From: CmP2 sp052084925
GTDB taxonomy: Bacteria; Actinomycetota; Actinomycetes; Actinomycetales; Micrococcaceae
NCBI GenBank assembly: GCA_052084925.1
Contig: JBQDEV010000003.1
Location: forward strand, 124,001-188,000
Reading direction: 5' to 3'
DNA length: 64,000 nt
The position numbers and the translations under genes are program-made. This document shows positions 15,740 through 23,714 of the stretch, in pieces. Each line of letters starts with the position of its first letter. Position 1 is the stretch's first letter. The notes beneath the pieces were generated by a model. That model searched no databases, was not told the DNA's origin, and saw nothing but the letters and a program-made list of their open reading frames with translations.

Positions 15740-17125
15740 TCATTCTCCCGTGAGTGTGAGCTTCCGTCCGGCGGTCTCGGGGGCGAAGAAGAACATCACG
15801 ATGACGGCGACCAGCACCAGTGCACCGGCGACGGCGAACGACGTCGTCAACCCGAGGACGGGAACCATCCAGGTGACGAAGAGCAGCGGTCCCACGCCAG
15901 CGGAGATGCGGGACACGGCCGAGGCCCAGCCGAACCCGGAGCCGCGCAGCTCCGTGGGGTACAGCTCCGAGGCGTAGGCGTAGAGCACCGGGATGGCCAC
16001 CTGCACCATGAACCCGTAGACCAGCACCAGCGGCAGCACCGCCGAGGGGACATGCAGTAGCGCGGCCAGGGTAGTGATGAGGACGGAGGAGACGACGGCG
16101 GAGATGCCGAGCAACCAGCGGCGTCCGGTCTTCTCCACCAGCCAGGCGGCGAGAATGACACCGAGCAGACCAATCGCCGCCATGCCACCAGTGGTGAGGA
16201 ACGCTTGAGTCCGTTCGAATCCGGCGTCGATCATGAAGGTGGGCAGCCACTGCAGGCCCAAGTAGTAGACAAACATGATGGTGAGGAACAGGCCCCAGAT
16301 AGCCAGGGTGGTGCGCCAGGAGTAGCGCCACAGCCGCAGGAGCTGATCGACCAGAGCCAGCGCGGACATCTTCGGCGCTTCCGGGACCGGCGGCAGCACA
16401 TACTCGCGGGGTGTTGCACCCGTTTGGCGAACGAGCTGGTCGATGACCTTCCGGGCTTCGGCGTCGCGCCCTTGCCGCATCAAAAACAGGGGTGACTCCG
16501 GCACCCAGAGGCGGACGAAGAACACCAGCAGTGCCGGCAGGATCATGGCCAGCAGCGGCAGCCGCCAATCGCCCCAGGTGGCCACGAGCCAAGCGGAGAC
16601 GAAACCGCAGAGGGCGGCGCCGATCGGCCACCAGCCATCCATGGCGGTGAGCACCGTGCCACGCTGCTTGCGCGGGGTGAATTCGCCGACCAGGGCGTAG
16701 TCGACGGGGATGCAGCCACCGAGCCCGAATCCGGCCAGGAAGCGGAAGATCGCGAACCAGACAATGTCACCGGTGAAGACCCCAGCCAGCGTGAACACCG
16801 AGAACACCAACAGGGTGATGGCGAACGCCGAGCGCCGACCGATGCGGTCTGCCACGGTGCCCCAGAAGAACGCGCCGACGGCCATGCCGATGAGGTTGGC
16901 CGTGCCGATCCAGGCGGCCTGACCGGCGGTGAGGGACCACTCCTCGCGCAGCAATGGGATGAGCACACCGTTGAGGGAGACATCCCAGGCGTCGAACATG
17001 AAGCTGAGCCCGCCGATGAGGAAGATGCGGCCCTGGGCGCGCCATCGCCAGGGCAGGGACTGGACGATTTCCTCGCCGGTGGGCAGGTCGACCCGCGCGG
17101 CGGCGGGGGTACTGGTGGAAGACAT
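15740..17125 (-). CDS. MFS transporter, sugar/aromatic-acid:H+ symporter type
   Basis: A 461-residue carrier with 12 hydrophobic segments and MFS signatures: GTVADRIGRRSAF (motif A, loop 2-3), AGFGLGGCIPVDYALVGEF and PESPLFLMRQGRDAEA after helix 6, which groups it with SP/AAHS-type importers of sugars or carboxylic and aromatic acids. The ATG at 17125 is preferred; the extra in-frame start at 17179 adds a non-homologous stretch and the ribosome-binding site is weak in either case. It is divergent from the Fic gene at 17240. The substrate cannot be assigned; the catabolic surroundings favour an organic acid. Confidence 0.87.
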   Translation of the reverse strand: MSSTSTPAAARVDLPTGEEIVQSLPWRWRAQGRIFLIGGLSFMFDAWDVSLNGVLIPLLREEWSLTAGQAAWIGTANLIGMAVGAFFWGTVADRIGRRSAFAITLLVFSVFTLAGVFTGDIVWFAIFRFLAGFGLGGCIPVDYALVGEFTPRKQRGTVLTAMDGWWPIGAALCGFVSAWLVATWGDWRLPLLAMILPALLVFFVRLWVPESPLFLMRQGRDAEARKVIDQLVRQTGATPREYVLPPVPEAPKMSALALVDQLLRLWRYSWRTTLAIWGLFLTIMFVYYLGLQWLPTFMIDAGFERTQAFLTTGGMAAIGLLGVILAAWLVEKTGRRWLLGISAVVSSVLITTLAALLHVPSAVLPLVLVYGFMVQVAIPVLYAYASELYPTELRGSGFGWASAVSRISAGVGPLLFVTWMVPVLGLTTSFAVAGALVLVAVIVMFFFAPETAGRKLTLTGE

Positions 17126-17239
17126 GAGCCCGAGTGTAGGCCCGGACAGGGGCACCGGCGCACCCCAGATCGGCACCAAAACCCGGTTAGTGCGGTTAGA
17201 GTGTTCTCACAGTTCGCGGGCAGCGGGGAAGGTGATTGA

Positions 17240-18334
17240 ATGCAGCGCACATCGTCGTTTTCCGACCGACTTCGAGACCGCATCGAGGCGACCGCGGTGA
17301 CGGTGGCCCGCGCCGACGAGCGGATCGGTGCCCGGGGGAGGGGGCTGGAGGGGCTCGTGACCGCCGGTGAGGGTGGCTGGTCCACCTGGATCGACGGGGT
17401 GTGGGTGCGACCGCAGAACGTGGCGGTGGCCGAACTGTTCTCCCGCAGCGCGGCCGGCATCAACGCGGAGGCGCTCACCTCGATCCGGGTGATGCAGGCG
17501 AGCCGGGATGCGGTGGACGGGATGGCGGACCCAGAGCGGCCCATCACGGTGGCCGATCTGGTGGCGCTGCACGACCGCATCGAACCCGAAGCGCCCGGGC
17601 TGCGCCATGAGCCCAGCTGGCTGGTGCGCTCGGGTCGGGTTTCTGACGACGGCGCCGTCGCCCCCGCGCCGCCGGAGCGGCTGCCTGGGTTGATGGACGA
17701 GGTGGCCCGGTACATGTCGGGTACCGAAGGCAGCAGTCTGCTGCGCTGCGCGATCAGTTACGCCCAGCTCGACTCGCTCCACCCCTTCGAATCCGGCAAC
17801 GGCCGCACCGCCCGCGCCGTGCTGCACGCACTCCTGCGCCGCACCGGCGTGCTGCGGTGGACCCTGCTGCCGGTGAGCACCGGTTTCGCCCGGCCGCTGC
17901 AGGAGTTCGAGAACGGTTTGCAGAGTTTCCGCCGCGGTCCCGAAGGGTTGGGGGACTGGCTGCTCAGCTTCTGTGCGGCCCTGGAGCATGCCGCGGAACT
18001 CGCGCTGGACCTCGACGCCGCGGTGGAGTCGCTGCGCGCGGTGCTGCACGCACGGCTGCTGGCCTCGCGGGCCGAGCATGGGCGCTCGCCGGTGGTGCCG
18101 CGGTCGGATTCGGTGCTGCTGGAGGTGCTTCAGGGACTGCCGGCGGATCCGGTGGTCACTGCGGAGTCGCTCAGCCAGTCTCATGGCATCTCGACGACGG
18201 CGGCTCAGCGGGCCCTGGCGGAGCTCGAACGCGCGCGCATCCTGACCCGGACACGGATTCCCGGCGGCCGGCGGGTCTGCTGGATCGCGGAGGAGTACCT
18301 GGTGCTGGTCACGTTGCGCGGCGTCTACCGCTAG
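17240..18334 (+). CDS. Fic-domain protein with C-terminal winged helix
   Basis: A 364-residue Fic-family protein. The Fic core motif HPFESGNGR (181-189) is complete, including the catalytic His181 and the Asn-Gly-Arg anion loop, so AMP transfer (AMPylation) is feasible. The N-terminal region at 67-76 (LFSRSAAGIN) lies where class II Fic proteins carry the inhibitory (S/T)xxxE(G/N) helix, but no Glu is present. The C-terminal about 75 residues form a winged helix (SHGISTTAAQRALAELERA), typical of standalone Fic proteins that may bind DNA. The IclR-type operators of the next operon start 27 bp after its stop. Target proteins are unknown. Confidence 0.88.
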   Translation: MQRTSSFSDRLRDRIEATAVTVARADERIGARGRGLEGLVTAGEGGWSTWIDGVWVRPQNVAVAELFSRSAAGINAEALTSIRVMQASRDAVDGMADPERPITVADLVALHDRIEPEAPGLRHEPSWLVRSGRVSDDGAVAPAPPERLPGLMDEVARYMSGTEGSSLLRCAISYAQLDSLHPFESGNGRTARAVLHALLRRTGVLRWTLLPVSTGFARPLQEFENGLQSFRRGPEGLGDWLLSFCAALEHAAELALDLDAAVESLRAVLHARLLASRAEHGRSPVVPRSDSVLLEVLQGLPADPVVTAESLSQSHGISTTAAQRALAELERARILTRTRIPGGRRVCWIAEEYLVLVTLRGVYR

Positions 18335-18360
18335 TCCGGGTCGTCCCTTCTCGTCAGGGT

Positions 18361-18377
18361 TTGCCACGGGGTGGGAA
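18361..18377. promoter_or_regulatory. IclR-type operator O1 upstream of the dehydrogenase operon
   Basis: TTGCCAC-GGG-GTGGGAA centred at 18369, one mismatch from a perfect palindrome. It lies upstream of the promoter at 18393, matching the layout at 1435. Confidence 0.65.
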
Positions 18378-18392
18378 GCCGGTCCGCTGCGC

Positions 18393-18422
18393 TTGTGACC
18401 TGCATCTCGTCACGCCTAGAGT
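18393..18422 (+). promoter_or_regulatory. Putative promoter of the dehydrogenase operon
   Basis: TTGTGA, 17-18-bp spacer, CTAGAG or TAGAGT. It shares TTGTGACCTG with the promoter at 1468 and sits between two operators in the same geometry. Confidence 0.5.
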
Positions 18423-18444
18423 CTTCCCACTGAAGAGAAGATGC

Positions 18445-18461
18445 TTCCCATTCTGCGGGAA
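18445..18461. promoter_or_regulatory. IclR-type operator O2 downstream of the dehydrogenase promoter
   Basis: TTCCCAT-TCT-GCGGGAA centred at 18453, exactly 84 bp from the upstream site, with an extra half-site TTCCCAC at 18424-18430. Confidence 0.68.
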
Positions 18462-18489
18462 GTCAAGCGTGGTGAACGAAGGAGTGACG

Positions 18490-19605
18490 ATGGGCGACTA
18501 TGCGATTGCGGTGATCCCCGGTGACGGCATCGGCGTGGAGGTGATCGAGGCGGCGCGGACCGTGCTCGAGGAGTGCACGCGACGCTGCGGGCTCACCCTG
18601 GACTACACCGACTACGATTTCTCCGCCGATCTGTACCGGCGCACCGGGCGGAAGATCACCGAGGCCGATATGGACGAGATCGGAGCTCATGATGCGGTGC
18701 TGTTCGGTGCCATGGGCCTGCCCGACGTGCGGGGTCCGGAGGGGCTGGAGCTCGGCGCCCAGGTGGAGATGCGCGCTTACTATCCCTTGTTCGCCAGCTT
18801 GCGCCCGGTACGGCTCTTCGCCGGAGTCGACGGCCCGCTGAAAACCGAGAAGGCCGGGAACATCGACATGCTGGTGATCCGCGAGACTTCCGAGGGCATG
18901 TTCGCCGGTATGCATGACCACCATGAACCCAGCGACGAAGCGGCCAGCGACCGGATGACCATCACCCGCGCTGGCGCCCGTCGTCTATTCGAGGTGGCGT
19001 TCGATCAGGCGCGGGTGCGCCGCCGCCGGGGCACCCCCGGGCACGTGACGCTGCTGCACAAGTCCAATGCGCTGCGCAGCAACGTGCTGCTGGAGCAGGT
19101 CTTCGACGAGGTGGCCGCCGCGAACCCGGACATCGGCACCGCCAAGCACTACATCGACGCCGGGGCCATGTATATGGTGCTCGATCCGGGCCGCTACGAC
19201 GTCGTCGTCACCGAGAACATCTTCGGGGACATTGTGTCCGAGGTCGCCGCCGGGCTGGTGGGCGGGCTCGGGGTGGCGCCGTCGGCCGATGTCAGCCTGG
19301 AACGCGGGGTGTTCCAGCCCTCGCACGGCAGTGCGCCCGACATCGCGGGGAAGGGGGTGGCAAACCCGACCGCCATGATTCTCTCCGCTGCGATGATGCT
19401 CGAATGGTTGGGCGGTCAACACGACGACGAGCGCTGCCTGCGGGCCGCCGAGCAGATCCAGGAAGCGGTCGAAGCCGCGCTGGCCTCCGGGGTGCAAGGC
19501 CCGGACCTGGGCGGCACCGCCGGCACTCGCGAGATGACCGAGGCGGTGCTGGCTGCGCTGCCGGATGCTCTGCCCGCCGTCGAGAACGAAGGAGCGCGCG
19601 CATGA
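18490..19605 (+). CDS. Tartrate/isopropylmalate-type beta-decarboxylating dehydrogenase homologue
   Basis: A 371-residue member of the isocitrate/isopropylmalate dehydrogenase fold, which oxidises (2R)-hydroxy-dicarboxylates with NAD(P)+ and usually decarboxylates. Features are VIPGDGIG (8-15), substrate Arg in MRAYYPLFASLRPV, catalytic Lys in LLHKSNALRSN (K191), metal Asps D223 and D247, and GSAPDIAGKGVANPTAM. Two key positions differ from the family: the catalytic Tyr of the GxY region is Phe (RETSEGMFAG, F138), and the second Asp of FGDIxSD is Glu (E251). The ATG at 18490 has GAAGGAG. It overlaps the next dehydrogenase by ATGA and is controlled by IclR-type operators shared with 1560-5234. 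D-malate, tartrate or a methylmalate is the likely substrate class. Confidence 0.85.
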   Translation: MGDYAIAVIPGDGIGVEVIEAARTVLEECTRRCGLTLDYTDYDFSADLYRRTGRKITEADMDEIGAHDAVLFGAMGLPDVRGPEGLELGAQVEMRAYYPLFASLRPVRLFAGVDGPLKTEKAGNIDMLVIRETSEGMFAGMHDHHEPSDEAASDRMTITRAGARRLFEVAFDQARVRRRRGTPGHVTLLHKSNALRSNVLLEQVFDEVAAANPDIGTAKHYIDAGAMYMVLDPGRYDVVVTENIFGDIVSEVAAGLVGGLGVAPSADVSLERGVFQPSHGSAPDIAGKGVANPTAMILSAAMMLEWLGGQHDDERCLRAAEQIQEAVEAALASGVQGPDLGGTAGTREMTEAVLAALPDALPAVENEGARA

Positions 19606-20603
19606 GCTGCAAGGTGCTTTATCTCAACCCGCTGAAGGACTATGTCGAAGGGCTGCTTGCCGCCGCTCCCGAGGGCTTCGACGTGACGGTGCTGCCGCTG
19701 GCGACCGAGCCAGATGGGGTGGCCGAGCTGTGCCGGGCTGCCGCCGAGGCAGACGTCATCCTCTCCGGGGTGCAGGTGCCGGAGGAGGTGTTCCGCGCTG
19801 CCACCCGCGTCCGGTTTATCCAGTACCTCAGCTCCGGTTACGGTCAATTGCCCCTGTCGGTGCTCAACGACCTCGGGGTGCCGGTGGCGCAGATGAAGAC
19901 CCATTCGATTTCTGTCGCGGAGCATGCGGTAACCCTGATGTTGAGCCTGTTGCGCCGCATCCCGGCCAGCACGCAACTGCTACGTGAGGGCGCCTGGCGC
20001 GAGGATCTGGACGAGACCTCGTACGCGGAGCTCTACGGCAAGACGGTGGGAATTGTCGGGTTCGGCAACATCGGTCGCTGGGTGGCGAAGATCCTGGCCC
20101 ACGGGTTCGGCGCGAACGTGGTGTTTTACGACGACGCCGAGATCCCGCTGACCGTTTCCGAGCTGATCCCGGCGGAGCAGGTCGGGCTCGATGAGCTGAT
20201 GTCGCTCTCCGACGTCGTTTGTGTCAGCGTTCCGCTCACCGAATCCACTGAGCAACTGGTGGGGGTGGCGCAACTGGCGCGGATGAAGCCTCGCGGGGTG
20301 CTGGTGAATGTGGGCCGCGGGGAGACGGTAGACGAGCAGGCGCTCATCGAGGCGCTGCGTGCGCGCCGGATCGGCGGGGCGGGGCTGGATGTGTACGCCG
20401 TCGAGCCGCTTGATTTGAGAAGCGAATTGCTGGAGCTGGATCAGGTGATCTGCACCCCGCACATGGCCGGGGTGGGGTGGGAGAACGTGCAGCGGCGCAT
20501 CGAAACGGTGTGGAGCAACGTCGCCACCGCGCTCGAGGGCGGAATTCCGGCGGGCGTGGTCACCGAGGTGCGCCGCGCCCCGGCGGTTAGCGTAGCGAGC
20601 TGA
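19602..20603 (+). CDS. D-isomer-specific 2-hydroxyacid dehydrogenase
   Basis: A 333-residue NAD-dependent dehydrogenase of the D-lactate/phosphoglycerate/glyoxylate reductase family. The Rossmann motif GFGNIGR spans 153-159, and the Arg-Glu-His catalytic set is visible as VNVGRGE (R239), VYAVEPL (E268) and CTPHMAGVG (H287). It reversibly reduces 2-oxo acids to D-2-hydroxy acids. The start overlaps the preceding dehydrogenase stop (ATGA), so the two act together: one may oxidise a hydroxydicarboxylate and the other its 2-oxo product or an isomer (inference). Its 3' end overlaps the convergent GntR gene by 17 bp. Confidence 0.88.
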   Translation: MSCKVLYLNPLKDYVEGLLAAAPEGFDVTVLPLATEPDGVAELCRAAAEADVILSGVQVPEEVFRAATRVRFIQYLSSGYGQLPLSVLNDLGVPVAQMKTHSISVAEHAVTLMLSLLRRIPASTQLLREGAWREDLDETSYAELYGKTVGIVGFGNIGRWVAKILAHGFGANVVFYDDAEIPLTVSELIPAEQVGLDELMSLSDVVCVSVPLTESTEQLVGVAQLARMKPRGVLVNVGRGETVDEQALIEALRARRIGGAGLDVYAVEPLDLRSELLELDQVICTPHMAGVGWENVQRRIETVWSNVATALEGGIPAGVVTEVRRAPAVSVAS

Positions 20604-21279
20604 GTCCCTGGAACTTCTGCACCAGTGACTCCCGGGAGTGCTGGTCCATGCGGTGCACTGCTTGTTCGGCGTCGCCGTCGAGAATGGCTTGCAGAATGCC
20701 GCCGTGGCCGATGATCTCGTCGGGCTGCTGGAGGGCGGTGTCGACCCAGGGCAGCATGTTGCGGATGCGGTAAAGCTCCTCGAGCAGGTCGCGCAGCACC
20801 TTCTCGGCGCGGGAGTTTCGCGCCATCTCCGCGATCTTGAGGTGGAAGGCGACCGCCGTTTGAAACGCCACTTCGGGGTCGGTTTCCTCTTTCTGCCGAT
20901 CCAGCAGTTCGGCGAGCTGAGCTTTCTGCGCCGGGGTGCCGCGCTCGGCGGCCTGGCCGGCCAAGGGTGGCTCGATCATCTGCCGCAGCGCAAACAATTC
21001 GGTGACATCCTCCAGACGCAGCGAGCGCACCAGGTAGCCGCGCCGCGGGATGATCGTCACCCAGCCTTCGTGGGCGAGGAGCCGCAGTGCGTCGCGCACC
21101 GGGGTCTTCGACACACCGAACTCCTCGGCCAGATCCTGTTCCAGTACCACCGAATCGGGGGCGAGGTGGACCGTGAGGATCTGCTCCTTCAACGCCAGAT
21201 ACACCCGGTCGGTGGCGCTGAGGCTGCGCTCGGCGCCACGGCGGGCGGGGGCCGCGCGGTCGATCCCTGAGGTGGTCAT
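20587..21279 (-). CDS. GntR-family regulator, FCD subfamily
   Basis: A 230-residue regulator with an N-terminal GntR winged helix (residues about 20-90; LAEEFGVSKTPVRDALRLLAHEG) and a C-terminal all-helical FCD ligand domain with the metal-binding pattern FHLKIAEMARN and HGGILQAILDGD. FCD regulators sense carboxylic acids or acyl-CoAs. It is divergent from the branched-chain dehydrogenase genes at 21416; a palindrome ATGTG-GAT-CACAT lies at 21365-21377 before those genes, so bkd control is the simplest proposal. Control of the convergent dehydrogenase operon is the alternative. Confidence 0.88.
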   Translation of the reverse strand: MTTSGIDRAAPARRGAERSLSATDRVYLALKEQILTVHLAPDSVVLEQDLAEEFGVSKTPVRDALRLLAHEGWVTIIPRRGYLVRSLRLEDVTELFALRQMIEPPLAGQAAERGTPAQKAQLAELLDRQKEETDPEVAFQTAVAFHLKIAEMARNSRAEKVLRDLLEELYRIRNMLPWVDTALQQPDEIIGHGGILQAILDGDAEQAVHRMDQHSRESLVQKFQGLSSLR

Positions 21280-21364
21280 GGCTGGTTCTCCCTGATGGTT
21301 GCCCGGCGCGTCATAGCGCCTGTGTCGATCCTAGGGGTCTTGTATCGACGGTTCGAAAAATGTA

Positions 21365-21377
21365 ATGTGGATCACAT
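21365..21377. promoter_or_regulatory. Candidate FCD-GntR operator upstream of bkdA
   Basis: Perfect 5-3-5 palindrome ATGTG-GAT-CACAT, about 40 bp before the E1alpha start in the divergent GntR/bkd intergenic region. Confidence 0.45.
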
Positions 21378-21415
21378 CATACCGGAGATATATCACCACT
21401 ATGGTGAGGGGCGAC

Positions 21416-22639
21416 ATGACTCTGCATGCACAGCAACACGACGGCATCAGCGACGAGCTGCGTGAGGCGATCATCGGCCACGACGGCGACGACCTGCGGA
21501 CCTCGGACCAGGGCACGACCTTCGTCCAGCTACTCGACGAGCAGGGGCGCAGGCATACCGGCGGGGTGTTCGGACGAATCGCCGATGCCCTCAGCCACGC
21601 CGAGCTACGCGAGATGTACCGCGACCTGGTGTTGCTGCGCCGGTTCGACCAGGAAGCCACCGCCCTGCAGCGCCACGGCGAGCTGGCCCTGTGGGCGCCC
21701 TGCCTCGGCCAGGAGGCCGCGCAGGTGGGCCTCGGGCGCGGACTGCGCCCCCAGGATTTCGCCTACACCTCCTACCGCGAGCACGGGGTGGCCCTGCAGC
21801 GCGGGCTCGCCCCGCGTGACCTGCTGCGGATCTTCCGCGGGGTCAGCCACGGTGGCTGGGACCCGCACGCACACAACCTGAGCGCCTACGAGATCATGAT
21901 CGGGGCCCAAACGCTGCACGCCGCCGGCTATGCCATGGGCGTGAAGCTGGAGAATAACGTCGGCACCGGGGACGTCGAGTCCGACGTCGCCGTCGTCACG
22001 TGCTTTGGTGATGGTGCGACCTCGGAGGGGGACGTGGCCGAGGCGCTGACCTTCGCCGCCTCGTTCCAGGCGCCGGTGCTGTTCTTCTGCCAGAACAATC
22101 AGTGGGCGATCTCGGTGCCGAAACAGGTCCAGTCGCCGTCGCCGATCTACCGCCGCGGCGAGGGCTACGGCATTCCCGGCATCCGCGTGGACGGCAACGA
22201 CCTGCTCGCCAGCTACGCGGTGTCTCGGTTCGCGCTGGATCGGGTGCGTTCCGGGGCCGGACCGCTGTTCGTGGAGGCCTACACCTACCGGATGGGCGCG
22301 CACACCACCGCGGATGATCCGACCCGCTATCGCTCCGCCGAAGAGGTCGAGCGTTGGAAGCGGGCCGATCCGCTGGAGCGGGTGCGCCGTCACCTGCTGA
22401 CCATCGGCGCGGCGGACGACGATTTCTTTACGGTGCTCGACGCCGAAGCTGAGCAGTGGGGCGCCGGGGTGCGTGAGGCCTGCCTCAGCCTGGAGACCCC
22501 CGGAATGGATGCCATTTTTGACCACGTCTACGCCGACCCGCACGCGCTGGTGGAGCAGGAGCGCGCCGAGTTCCGCGCCTATGAGGACAGCTTCGGCGAC
22601 CATGAGGACGCCGACCAGACGGCGGGGGAGCGCGCATGA
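21416..22639 (+). CDS. bkdA: Branched-chain 2-oxoacid dehydrogenase E1 alpha subunit
   Basis: A 407-residue ThDP-dependent E1 alpha subunit that decarboxylates 2-oxoisovalerate, 2-oxoisocaproate and 2-oxomethylvalerate. The ThDP/Mg motif is visible as CFGDGATSEGDVAEALTFAA with the closing FCQNNQWAIS; SYREHGVALQRG and the phosphorylation-loop-like TYRMGAHTTADDPTRYR are typical of BkdA and PdhA. The ATG at 21416 has GAGGGG; longer in-frame starts to 21365 would run over the operator palindrome. The stop overlaps E1 beta by ATGA. Proximity to acyl-CoA carboxylase and isovaleryl-type genes favours branched-chain over pyruvate substrate. No E3 gene lies here, so a shared E3 must be supplied elsewhere. 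Confidence 0.88.
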   Translation: MTLHAQQHDGISDELREAIIGHDGDDLRTSDQGTTFVQLLDEQGRRHTGGVFGRIADALSHAELREMYRDLVLLRRFDQEATALQRHGELALWAPCLGQEAAQVGLGRGLRPQDFAYTSYREHGVALQRGLAPRDLLRIFRGVSHGGWDPHAHNLSAYEIMIGAQTLHAAGYAMGVKLENNVGTGDVESDVAVVTCFGDGATSEGDVAEALTFAASFQAPVLFFCQNNQWAISVPKQVQSPSPIYRRGEGYGIPGIRVDGNDLLASYAVSRFALDRVRSGAGPLFVEAYTYRMGAHTTADDPTRYRSAEEVERWKRADPLERVRRHLLTIGAADDDFFTVLDAEAEQWGAGVREACLSLETPGMDAIFDHVYADPHALVEQERAEFRAYEDSFGDHEDADQTAGERA

Positions 22640-23670
22640 CCGCCGTCGCCGACACCGCACCCTCGGGGCAGACGGGGGACACCGCCTCCGAGACCGCCAC
22701 CATGACGCTGGCCGCCGGGATCAACCGGGGGTTGCGCCAGGCGATGGCCGACGACGAGAAGGTGCTCATTCTCGGTGAGGATGTGGCCGAGCTCGGCGGG
22801 GTGTTCCGCATTACCGATGGGCTGGTCGACGAGTACGGCAAGCAGCGGGTGATGAACACGCCGCTGGCCGAGTCCGGCATCATCGGCACCGCCGTGGGCT
22901 TGAGCGCCCGCGGATTCCGGCCGGTGGTGGAGATGCAGTTCGACGCCTTCTCCTACACCGCCTACGACCAGATCGTGAACCAGGTGGCCAAGCAGCATTA
23001 CCGCACCGGCGGGCATCTGCGCATCCCGATGGTGATCCGGATTCCGTTCGGCGGGGGCATCGGCTCCCCCGAGCATCACTCGGAGTCCCCGGAGGCGGCG
23101 TTCGCCCAGCACGCCGGGCTGCGGGTGATGGCACCCTCGGATGCGCACAGCGCGTACTGGGGGATTCAGGAAGCCATTAAACGCGACGATCCGGTGATCT
23201 TCCTGGAACCTAAGCGCCGCTACTGGATGAAGGGCGAGGTGAACCTAGACCCGGCCACGGCTCCTCCGGGTGACCGGTCGGTGATCGCCCGCCCCGGCAC
23301 CGACGTCACGCTGGTCACCTACGGGCCGCTGGTACCGACCGCACTGGAGGCTGCCCTTGCCGCCGCCGAAGAGGGCACCTCGGTGGAAGTGGTGGACCTG
23401 CGCAGCATCTCGCCGCTGGATCTGGGCCCGGTGGTCGATTCCGTGCAGCGCACCGGCCGCGTCGTCGTCGCCCATGAGGCACCCGTGTTCTTGGGGCTTG
23501 GCGGCGAGCTGGCCGCACGGATCCAGGAGCAGGCGTTCTACCATCTGCACGCCCCGGTGCTACGAGTGGGTGCGCCGCACGGACCCTACCCGCCGGCCCG
23601 GCTGGAGCACCACTACATTCCGGACGCCGACCGGATGCTCGACGGCATCGATCGCGTTCTCGACTACTGA
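22636..23670 (+). CDS. bkdB: Branched-chain 2-oxoacid dehydrogenase E1 beta subunit
   Basis: A 344-residue transketolase-type beta subunit that completes the E1 heterotetramer. Typical blocks are ILGEDVAELGGVFRITDGL, NTPLAESGIIGTAVGLSARG, EMQFDAFSYTAYDQIVNQ, and the C-terminal domain VEVVDLRSISPLD with TGRVVVAHEAPVF. The first about 25 residues form a flexible Thr/Ala-rich tail. It is translationally coupled to the alpha subunit (ATGA overlap) and followed after 44 bp by E2. Gene order alpha-beta-E2 matches actinobacterial bkd operons, including mycobacterial bkdABC. Confidence 0.9.
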   Translation: MTAVADTAPSGQTGDTASETATMTLAAGINRGLRQAMADDEKVLILGEDVAELGGVFRITDGLVDEYGKQRVMNTPLAESGIIGTAVGLSARGFRPVVEMQFDAFSYTAYDQIVNQVAKQHYRTGGHLRIPMVIRIPFGGGIGSPEHHSESPEAAFAQHAGLRVMAPSDAHSAYWGIQEAIKRDDPVIFLEPKRRYWMKGEVNLDPATAPPGDRSVIARPGTDVTLVTYGPLVPTALEAALAAAEEGTSVEVVDLRSISPLDLGPVVDSVQRTGRVVVAHEAPVFLGLGGELAARIQEQAFYHLHAPVLRVGAPHGPYPPARLEHHYIPDADRMLDGIDRVLDY

Positions 23671-23714
23671 CAGCTACCCAAAGCTAATAACGACGGAAAG
23701 AAGCCCACCGCGCT

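Noticed and set aside
17857..18489. Upstream in-frame extension of the dehydrogenase at 18490
   Set aside because: It overlaps the Fic gene in another frame and crosses the operators and promoter; GAAGGAG marks ATG 18490.
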